A stretch of 64,000 nt of DNA, from assembly GCF_017114865.1 (NCBI RefSeq), contig NZ_JADEYH010000022.1, forward strand, positions 1 through 64,000, given 5' to 3'. Below are positions 16,177 through 23,182 of this stretch, piece after piece. Numbering within the stretch: the first letter of the stretch is position 1; each line of letters opens with the position of its first letter. Position numbers and translations under genes: made by a program. This stretch comes from Streptomyces verrucosisporus. GTDB lineage: Bacteria > Actinomycetota > Actinomycetes > Streptomycetales > Streptomycetaceae. Below the pieces are notes generated by a model. The model was not told the origin of the DNA, searched no databases, and saw only the letters and a list, made by a program, of their open reading frames with translations.

Positions 16177-19100
16177 ATGCGACTTGCGCAAGTTTTGGCA
16201 AATGTGATGGAGCGCCACGCGGACCGGCCCGCTGTCGGCGAACGAGTGAGAGACTTCTCCCGGGACCCTGATACGGGCCGTGTCTCACTCCGCCTGCTGC
16301 CGCAGTACGAAACCACGAGTTACAGGGAACTGTGGGAACGCATACGCGCGGTGGCGAACGAATGGCATCACAACACGGAAAACCCGGTTAAACCGGGCGA
16401 CAGGGTGGCCGTGCTCGGTTTCACGAGCCGTGATTACGCCACGCTCGATCTGGCTTGTATATGCCTCGGCGCGGTCAGTGTCCCGCTCCAGTCCAGCTCC
16501 CCCTTGCCGCAGCTGAAGTCCGTCGTCGAGGAGACCGAACCACTCGTCCTCGCCACGAGCCTCGAACGCCTGGACGTCGCCGTCGAAGCACTCCTGGGCA
16601 ACTCTTCGGTCCGGCGCCTGTTGGTGTTCGACTATCACCCGGAGGCCGACACCCATCTGGAGAAGTACACGTCCGCGTGCGACCGCCTGGCACAGGCCGG
16701 ACGCGATGTGGTCGTCGACACCCTCGCACAGGTCGTCGAGCGGGGGACCGCACTGCCCGAGGCGCCTCTGTACACGGCCGGGGACGAGAGTTCGCTGGCC
16801 ATGCTCATCTACACCTCGGGAAGCACCGGGACGCCGAAGGGCGCCATGTACACCGAGCGGCTGGCGGCCGCGATGTGGGGAGGCGCCTGGTCGAAGCTGT
16901 TCTCCGACGAACACGCCGTCAACATCCACTACATGCCGATGAGCCATGTCGCCGGGCACTCCTCGCTGAAGAACACCCTGGCCCGCGGTGGGGTCAGCTA
17001 CTTCACGGCGAGCAGCGACCTGTCGACTTTCTTCGAGGACATCGCTCTGGTGCGCCCCACGGAGATCTCCCTGGTCCCGCGCGTGTGCGAGATGATCCAT
17101 CAGAAGTACCGGAGCGAAGTCGACCGGCGGACGGTGGACGGCGTCGACCGGGAGGCGGTCGAGACGGAGGTCAGGAAGGAGTTCCGGGAGAAGGTCCTCG
17201 GTGGCCGCGTCACATGGGCCAGTTGCAGTTCCGCACCTCTGTCCGCGGAGCTGAACGCCTTCATGGAGTCCCTGCTGGAGCTCGAACTGCACAACGTCTA
17301 CGGCTCGACGGAAGCAGCCGGCGTGATGGTCGACGGAGAGCTTCTGCGCCCACCGGTGGTCGACTACAAGCTGGACGACGTGCCGGAACTCGGTTACTAC
17401 CGCACCGACTCGCCGCACCCGCGGGGAGAGCTCCTGCTGAGGACCGAGGCCATCATCCCCGGGTACTACAGGCAGCCCGAGCTGATGGCGGACCTCCTCG
17501 ACGAGGACGGCTACTACAGGACGGGGGACATCGTCGCGGAGATCGAGCCGGACCGGCTCGCCGTCGTGGACCGCCGCAAGAACGTACTGAAGCTTTCGCA
17601 GGGCGAGTTCGTGGCCACCTCGCGGCTGGAGTCCGTCTTCGCCGCCAGTCCGCTGGTCCGTCAGATCTTCGTGTACGGCAACAGTGAGAGGTCCTACCTG
17701 CTCGCCGTGATCGTCCCCACCCCCGGAAGCCTCGAACGGTTCGGCGGTGAGCGGGAAACCCTCAAGAGGCTCATCGCTGAGTCGTTCCAGGAGATCGCGA
17801 GGGAAGCCGGACTGAACTCGTACGAGATCCCACGCGACTTCCTGATCGAGACCGAGCCCTTCAGCCAGGCCAACGGCCTGCTCTCGGATCACCGCAAGCT
17901 GTTGTGGCCCCGGCTCCAGGAGCGGTACGGGGAAAGGCTTGAGCAGCTGTACTCCGACGTGTCCGCGCGGGAGGAGGAGGAGCTGCAGGAGGTGCGCCGT
18001 GGAGCCGCGGAACGCCCCGTACCGGACACGGTGCGCCGGGCCGCCCGAGCACTGCTCGGAGGCTCGGGGACCGACGTGGAGCTCAGCAGCCACTTCAGGG
18101 ACCTGGGCGGGGACTCCCTGTCCGCCGTCACCTTCTCCAACCTGCTCCAGGAGGTCTTCGGAGTCAGGGTTCCCGTCGACAGGGTCATCAGCCCGGCCTA
18201 CGACCTGCAGCGGCTGGCCGAGTACATCGAGACGAAGCGTGGGAGCGGACCGGAACGGCCCACCTTCGAATCGGTGCACGGTGCCGGTAGCACCCGGGTC
18301 CGGGCGGAGGACCTCACACTGGACAAGTTCGTCGACCCGCGCACGATCGCCGGCGCCCGGGCGCTTCCCCGCCCGAGCGGACCGCCCGGGACCGTGCTGC
18401 TGACGGGAGCGAGCGGTTACCTCGGTCGCTTCCTGTGCCTGGAGTGGCTGCAGAAGCTGGCCCTGACGGGTGGACGGCTGGTCTGCCTGGTGCGCGGGAA
18501 GGACGCGGCAGCGGCCTGGAAGCGGCTGGAGGACACGTTCGACAGCGGGGACGCGGAACTGATCCACAGGTTCCGGGAGCTGGCCGCCGGGCACTTGGAG
18601 GTCGTGGCGGGCGACGTCACCGAGCCGCGGCTGGGTCTGGACGCCCCGACCTGGGAACGGCTCCGCGACGAAGTGGACCTGATCGTCCACGCGGGCGCTC
18701 TCGTGAACCACGTCCTCCCGTACAACCACCTGTTCGAGGCCAACGTCCTGGGGACCGCCGAACTCATCCGGCTGGCGCTCACAGGCCGGATCAAGCCGTT
18801 CACCTACATCTCCAGCGTGGCCGTCGCCACCTCCAGGGCCGGGGGGCCGGCCCTGGACGAGGACTCCGACGTCCGCACCGCCATACCTGTTCAGGAGGTC
18901 GACGGGGGTTACGCCGGCGGTTACGCGACGAGCAAGTGGGCCGGAGAGGTCCTGCTGCGGGAGGCGCACGACCTGTGCGGTCTTCCGGTCACCACCTTCC
19001 GGTCGAACATGATCCTCGCGCACAGCCGGTACGGCGGGCAGTTGAACGTCCCGGACATGTTCACACGCCTGCTGTTCAGCGTCATCGCCACGGGCATCGC

Positions 19101-19584
19101 CCCGCGTTCCTTCTACCGCGACGGCGACGGGAAGAACCGCCGGCAGGCCCACTACGACGGACTTCCCGTGGACTTCACCGCGGCGGCGGTCGTGGAGTTG
19201 GGGGGATGGCGGACCATGGAGGAGTACCGGACCTTCAGCCTGGTCAACCCGCACGACGACGGGACATCGCTCGACACCTTCGTCGACTGGCTGGTCGACG
19301 ACGGTCACCGGATCGAGCGGATAGACGACCACGCGGACTGGTTCACCCGTTTCGAGGCCGCGATGCGCGCGCTGCCCGAGGCACAGCGGAAGTACTCGGC
19401 GCTGCCGATCGCCCACGGCTTCAGGGATCCCGAGGAGGCCTCCCCCGGATCCGTCATACCTTCCGAGCGGTTCCAGGCAGCCGTCCGAACCGCCGGGATC
19501 GGCCCGGACGGGGACATACCTCATCTGTCGCGCTCCCTCGTCAGGAAGTACGCGTCCGATCTGGAGCGGCTGCTGACCGTCTGA
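16177..19584 (+). CDS. car: Carboxylic acid reductase (adenylation - carrier - thioester reductase)
   Basis: 1135 aa from the ATG of MRLAQVLANV, which has GGAG 7-10 nt upstream; an ATG 12 codons earlier is possible. Reduces a carboxylic acid to its aldehyde using ATP and NADPH. Adenylation domain ~1-610: LIYTSGSTGTPKGAMY (~210), MPMSHVAG, YGSTEAAG, YRTGDIVAE, VVDRRKNVLKLSQGEF. Carrier domain: DLGGDSLSA with Ser647 for phosphopantetheine. Reductase domain ~740-1135: TGASGYLGR (~743), Tyr916 and Lys920 in YATSKWAGEVLLREAHD. Closely matches Nocardia-type CAR throughout but lacks its ~50-residue N-terminal lead. No phosphopantetheinyl transferase gene is nearby. Context points to an aromatic amino acid such as 3-hydroxyanthranilate as substrate (inference). 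Confidence 0.95.
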   Translation: MRLAQVLANVMERHADRPAVGERVRDFSRDPDTGRVSLRLLPQYETTSYRELWERIRAVANEWHHNTENPVKPGDRVAVLGFTSRDYATLDLACICLGAVSVPLQSSSPLPQLKSVVEETEPLVLATSLERLDVAVEALLGNSSVRRLLVFDYHPEADTHLEKYTSACDRLAQAGRDVVVDTLAQVVERGTALPEAPLYTAGDESSLAMLIYTSGSTGTPKGAMYTERLAAAMWGGAWSKLFSDEHAVNIHYMPMSHVAGHSSLKNTLARGGVSYFTASSDLSTFFEDIALVRPTEISLVPRVCEMIHQKYRSEVDRRTVDGVDREAVETEVRKEFREKVLGGRVTWASCSSAPLSAELNAFMESLLELELHNVYGSTEAAGVMVDGELLRPPVVDYKLDDVPELGYYRTDSPHPRGELLLRTEAIIPGYYRQPELMADLLDEDGYYRTGDIVAEIEPDRLAVVDRRKNVLKLSQGEFVATSRLESVFAASPLVRQIFVYGNSERSYLLAVIVPTPGSLERFGGERETLKRLIAESFQEIAREAGLNSYEIPRDFLIETEPFSQANGLLSDHRKLLWPRLQERYGERLEQLYSDVSAREEEELQEVRRGAAERPVPDTVRRAARALLGGSGTDVELSSHFRDLGGDSLSAVTFSNLLQEVFGVRVPVDRVISPAYDLQRLAEYIETKRGSGPERPTFESVHGAGSTRVRAEDLTLDKFVDPRTIAGARALPRPSGPPGTVLLTGASGYLGRFLCLEWLQKLALTGGRLVCLVRGKDAAAAWKRLEDTFDSGDAELIHRFRELAAGHLEVVAGDVTEPRLGLDAPTWERLRDEVDLIVHAGALVNHVLPYNHLFEANVLGTAELIRLALTGRIKPFTYISSVAVATSRAGGPALDEDSDVRTAIPVQEVDGGYAGGYATSKWAGEVLLREAHDLCGLPVTTFRSNMILAHSRYGGQLNVPDMFTRLLFSVIATGIAPRSFYRDGDGKNRRQAHYDGLPVDFTAAAVVELGGWRTMEEYRTFSLVNPHDDGTSLDTFVDWLVDDGHRIERIDDHADWFTRFEAAMRALPEAQRKYSALPIAHGFRDPEEASPGSVIPSERFQAAVRTAGIGPDGDIPHLSRSLVRKYASDLERLLTV

Positions 19585-19599
19585 ACACACGGCGGCACG

Positions 19600-19630
19600 G
19601 GCGGGGAGGGGCCGACCGGCCCTCCCCGCC
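19600..19630 (+). terminator. Terminator after the carboxylic acid reductase
   Basis: GGCGGGGAGGG and CCCTCCCCGCC form an 11-bp stem, extended by GCC/GGC, around a short loop; 15 nt after the stop codon. Confidence 0.75.
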
Positions 19631-19656
19631 GAAGTGACGTCCCCGGACCCGCCCAC

Positions 19657-19690
19657 CGGCCGGCCGGACCCCGACGGGTCCGGCCGGCCG
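19657..19690. terminator. Second hairpin of a tandem terminator
   Basis: CGGCCGGCCGGACCC pairs with GGGTCCGGCCGGCCG across a CGAC loop, 15 bp perfect. Confidence 0.7.
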
Positions 19691-19956
19691 TGTGTTCGCA
19701 CGGCTCCGCCCACTCCGCTCCCTCGGGAAGCCGGCCGTCCGGCCCGCATCCCCTGAACAGGGGACGCGGCGTTTCCCCGGCACCCGCCTGTCGTTGGGCC
19801 ACTCGGAGGATGCCGGGAACCGGTGAGGCGGTCCCTCCTGCGCGAGGCACCTCTCCTCCTCCTGTCGAGGGCCGTCCGGCGCGCGATGTCCGCATGCCGT
19901 CCGGGCGGCCGCGGCGACCTCCCGTAGAGCCCGCCACACCCACAGGGACGGAACAC

Positions 19957-20754
19957 ATGACTTCCTTCGTCGTTCACCGCAACGGCAGGGCGGCGACCTC
20001 CGAGGAGCTGGCACCGCTGGCCTTCGCGGGATACGCCCACTTCACCGCCATGCAGGTGCGTGAGGGCCGGGTCCGGGGCCTGGACCTGCATCTGGAGAGG
20101 CTGCGGTCCGCCTCGGTGGAGCTGTTCGGCCGGTCGCTGCCGGAGGAGCGTATGCGCCTGTTCCTGCGGGCCGCTCTGGAAGCCGGCCCGGCGGACGTGT
20201 CGCTGACGGCCACGGTTTACTCCCCCGCCGGTGAGTTCACGGCGGCGGACGCCGAGCCGGAGATACTGGTCCGCACCGGGCCGCCCGCGTCCGGCCCGAA
20301 GGGACCGCTGGCACTGGCGGCGGCCGAGTACGAGCGCCCTCTTCCCTCCGTGAAGCATGTCGGGGAGGTGGCCAAGACGTACTTCCTGCGCCGAGCCGCC
20401 GCGCAAGGGTTCGACGACGCGGTCTTCGTCGACCGCCGGGGGCGGCTGAGCGAGGGGACGATCTGGAACCTGGTCTTCTGGGACGGAATCGCCGTGGTCT
20501 GGCCTGCGGCCGACGTACTGGACGGAGTCACGATGGGCATCGTCCGCAGAGGTCTGGACCGTCTGGGCGTCCCCCAGCACGTCCGGGAGGTGACGCTCGA
20601 GGACCTGCGGTCTCTGGACGGGGGCGCGGTGATGAACTCCTGGACACCGGGAATCCCGGTGCGCCGGATCGGCTCCGTGCCCCTGCCCGGTGCGCCCTCC
20701 TTCCCGGACCTGCTCCGACGGGCGTATCTGACCGAGGCACCGACACCCCTGTGA
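19957..20754 (+). CDS. Fold-type IV PLP enzyme (class IV aminotransferase / aminodeoxychorismate lyase-like)
   Basis: 265 aa from ATG at MTSFVVHRNG. Family landmarks: FTAMQVREGRVRGLDLHLERL (read as FTAMQVREG, then RGLDLHLERL, ~29-49), PLP lysine Lys133 (SVKHVGEV), DDAVFVDRRGRLSEGTIWN with Glu166, and NSWTPGIPV near 222. The family includes PabC lyases, branched-chain and omega-type aminotransferases. It may be the PLP partner of the upstream reductase (aldehyde to amine), an ADC lyase, or unrelated to the cluster, since two hairpins separate it from the reductase. The substrate cannot be fixed from sequence. Confidence 0.85.
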   Translation: MTSFVVHRNGRAATSEELAPLAFAGYAHFTAMQVREGRVRGLDLHLERLRSASVELFGRSLPEERMRLFLRAALEAGPADVSLTATVYSPAGEFTAADAEPEILVRTGPPASGPKGPLALAAAEYERPLPSVKHVGEVAKTYFLRRAAAQGFDDAVFVDRRGRLSEGTIWNLVFWDGIAVVWPAADVLDGVTMGIVRRGLDRLGVPQHVREVTLEDLRSLDGGAVMNSWTPGIPVRRIGSVPLPGAPSFPDLLRRAYLTEAPTPL

Positions 20755-21007
20755 GAGGGGCCGGGAGCCGCCCGGCACCCCCGATCCACCCGAGGGCCGT
20801 GGCCGGCGGGCCGGGCGTCCCCGTCGACGGACAGGTACCGACCGGGTGAGACGGTGACGGACCGCGGAAGGTGACCGAGCGGCACCGGGAGTACGTACGG
20901 GCCGGGTGGAGGCAGCCGCCCCGGTCCGGCACCAGGCTCCGAATGTCAGCGGCGGGTGGGACGGTAGGGACGTCGAACCGGAGAGAACCGGAAAGAGGGG
21001 GGCTGCC

Positions 21008-22048
21008 GTGTCCGGAAGCCAGAACTACATCAACCACGTCGCTCTCGTGCTGGACGCCAGTTCGTCCATGTCGCACCTGAGCAGCAAGGTCGTCGAAGTC
21101 GCCGACCAGCAGATCGCGTATCTCGCCCGCCGGTCGCGGGAGCTGGACCAGGAGACCCGCGTCACGGTGTACGTCTTCGCGGACAAGGTGGAGTGCGTCA
21201 TCTACGACAAGGACGTGCTGCGGATGCCGTCGCTGAAGCAGCTGTACCGGGTGGGGGGAATGACGGCCCTGCTGGCGGCCGCGCTGAAGTCGCAGCGGGA
21301 GCTGGCGCAGACAGCCCAACTGTACGGAGACCACAGCTTCCTGACGTTCGTGCTCACCGACGGGCAGGAGAACGTGAGCCACCGCTGCCCGGACGCCCCG
21401 GACGGGAACCCGCGTGAGCTGGTCCGGGCCGTGGCCGAAATGATCAGGACGCAGGAGGACAACTGGACACTGGCCGTGCTCGTACCGGACCAGATGGGCA
21501 GGCGCGAGGCCATGCAGTGCGGTTTCCCCAAGGACAACATCGCCATCTGGGACGCCACGAGCACACAGGGCCTGGAGGAGGCCGGGCAGGTCATCCGGCA
21601 GGCCACCGAGAACTTCATGGTGGGCCGCGCCCAGGGCATCCGGGGGTCGCGGGCGGTGTTCTCCACGGGGGCGGAGGCGGTCAACAAGGACACCATCAAG
21701 GCGGCCGGTCTCACTCCGGTGGACGCGTCGAAGTACCAGCTGGTACCGGTGACTCGTGAGGCGGCGATCCGGGACTGGGTCGTCGAGTGCGGGCACACCT
21801 ACCGCACCGGTGGTGCGTTCTACCAGCTGAGCAAGTCGGAGAAGGTCCAGGCGCGGAAGCGGATCGCAGTGCTGGAGAAGAAGACGGACCGGGTTTACAC
21901 CGGGCCCGAGGCCCGGGCCCTGCTCGGCCTGCCGGACGTGGAAGTGCGCGTCAAGCCGGACCACAACGACGACTTCACGATCTTCGTGCAGAGCACCAGC
22001 GTGAACCGGAAACTCATACCGAACACGCGGCTGCTGCTCATGCTCTGA
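21008..22048 (+). CDS. vWA (VWFA) domain protein
   Basis: 346 aa. GTG start chosen because a strong GAGGGGGG lies six nt upstream. The N-terminal von Willebrand A domain (~5-215) has a complete MIDAS: DASSSMS (~13-19), Thr in GGMTALLAA (~80) and Asp in VLTDGQENV (~115), so metal-dependent binding is expected. The C-terminal ~120 residues (from ~220) have no recognised domain. There are no signal peptide or membrane segments, so it is cytosolic. Monocistronic, with a strong hairpin after it. Function unknown; such proteins often work with AAA ATPases, none of which is next door. Confidence 0.82.
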   Translation: MSGSQNYINHVALVLDASSSMSHLSSKVVEVADQQIAYLARRSRELDQETRVTVYVFADKVECVIYDKDVLRMPSLKQLYRVGGMTALLAAALKSQRELAQTAQLYGDHSFLTFVLTDGQENVSHRCPDAPDGNPRELVRAVAEMIRTQEDNWTLAVLVPDQMGRREAMQCGFPKDNIAIWDATSTQGLEEAGQVIRQATENFMVGRAQGIRGSRAVFSTGAEAVNKDTIKAAGLTPVDASKYQLVPVTREAAIRDWVVECGHTYRTGGAFYQLSKSEKVQARKRIAVLEKKTDRVYTGPEARALLGLPDVEVRVKPDHNDDFTIFVQSTSVNRKLIPNTRLLLML

Positions 22049-22365
22049 CGCCCCGGAAACCCCGTCGCGCCCTGGATGCCCGTTCCGTCCCGACGCACCC
22101 CGTCGGCAACGGAGCCGGCGGTCGCGGGCGTACCGCGGGAGCACACGGCGCTCGGTCCGGCGCCGCCTCCGCGCCGGACCGAGCGCCGCCACGGAAGTGA
22201 CGGTATCGGCCGGACCGTGGACCGTACCGGGGCGGAAGCCGGGCTGTGGCAGTCCCCTGAGCCAATCCGGTGGCTTCCGGCGGGGCGGTGCCGTGACTGC
22301 CGTGGCTCCGGACGAGCCGGTACGACCATGCACAGGTGCGGCGTCGTCGACCCCCGGGAGGAACC
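22049..22365. other. Intergenic region before the heliorhodopsin gene
   Basis: 317 nt. Contains the 17-bp-stem hairpin at 22147-22187 and, in its last ~170 nt, the presumed heliorhodopsin promoter. No gene supported. Confidence 0.5.
22147..22187. terminator. Terminator after the vWA gene
   Basis: GGCGCTCGGTCCGGCGC and GCGCCGGACCGAGCGCC form a 17-bp perfect stem with a 7-nt loop. Confidence 0.8.
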
Positions 22366-23148
22366 ATGAGGAGACAGGACGGCACAACGGTGGCCACCGG
22401 CGTCACCGCCGAACGCCTGGCCGGACTCCGCGCATGGAATCTGGGGCTCACGCTGCTGCACCTGGTCCAGGCCGCGGCGGTCGTGCTCCTGGCCGGGGGC
22501 TTCTCGATCACCGTCACCTCCTCCGTCCCCGAGGGACCGCCCGGGACGGCCGCGCCCGCCCCCCAAGCGCTGTTCGACGTGCCGATCGGCTGGGCCGTCG
22601 CCGTCTTCCTCGCCCTGGCGGCGCTGGACCATCTGCTGACGGCGACGGTGTTCCGCGGCGTCTACGAACGTGACCTCAGCCGCGGCATCAACCGGTTCCG
22701 GTGGCTGGAGTACGCGCTGAGCGCGACCCTGATGGTGCTCCTCATCGGCTTCTACTCGGGCATCACCAACATCAACGCCGTCATCACCGTCATCGGGGCC
22801 AATGTCGGGATGATCCTGTTCGGCTGGGTCGAGGAGGTGATGAACCCGCCAGGCCGGGTGGCGACCACGATGCTTCCCTTCTGGTTCGGGACGCTGGTGG
22901 GCGTGACGCCGTGGATCTCCATCGCGTACAACATCGTCGCGGCCGAGACCGTCCCCGGTTTCGTGTACGGGATCGTCCTCGTCCAGGCGGCCCTGTTCTT
23001 CAGCTTCGGTCTCAACCAGTGGCTCCAGTACCGCGGAGTCGGCCGGTGGTCCGACTACGCGTACGGCGAGAAGGCCTATCTGGTCCTCAGCCTGGTGGCG
23101 AAGTCACTCCTGGCCTGGCAGATCTTCGCCGGCTCGCTGGCCGGCTGA
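22366..23148 (+). CDS. Heliorhodopsin
   Basis: 260 aa, seven hydrophobic segments. Diagnostic heliorhodopsin features: Glu115 in RWLEYALSATLM (the Schiff-base counterion, TM3), Lys246 in SLVAKSLLAWQIFAG (retinal attachment, TM7), His32 and His89 at the positions of the two conserved internal histidines of 48C12, and the YAYGEKAYLVLSL entry to TM7. Type 1 pump motifs (DTD, NTQ) are absent. Heliorhodopsins sit inverted in the membrane (N-terminus inside), have slow photocycles and are not pumps; their role is still debated. The RBS GGGAGG is close (4 nt). Convergent with the P-type ATPase. No retinal-forming dioxygenase is in the window, though carotenoid genes lie 4 kb away. Confidence 0.93.
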   Translation: MRRQDGTTVATGVTAERLAGLRAWNLGLTLLHLVQAAAVVLLAGGFSITVTSSVPEGPPGTAAPAPQALFDVPIGWAVAVFLALAALDHLLTATVFRGVYERDLSRGINRFRWLEYALSATLMVLLIGFYSGITNINAVITVIGANVGMILFGWVEEVMNPPGRVATTMLPFWFGTLVGVTPWISIAYNIVAAETVPGFVYGIVLVQAALFFSFGLNQWLQYRGVGRWSDYAYGEKAYLVLSLVAKSLLAWQIFAGSLAG

Positions 23149-23182
23149 GTCCGGATCGTCCCGGAGGCCGGGCACAGGGGTC

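Larger units (their letters stand above)
19585..19956. other. Intergenic region with tandem hairpins
   Basis: 372 nt between the carboxylic acid reductase and the class IV PLP enzyme. Two hairpins (19600-19630 and 19657-19690) occupy the first third; the rest is GC-rich with no supported gene. It makes read-through from the reductase gene unlikely. Confidence 0.6.

Noticed and set aside
16285..20778. Very long open frame (about 1500 codons) on the minus strand opposite the carboxylic acid reductase
   Set aside because: It mirrors the codon structure of the real plus-strand gene; its translation is low-complexity and resembles no family.
22366..23148. Type 1 rhodopsin proton or ion pump
   Set aside because: TM3 has Glu in RWLEY rather than a DTD/NTQ-type motif, and the TM7 sequence is that of heliorhodopsins.
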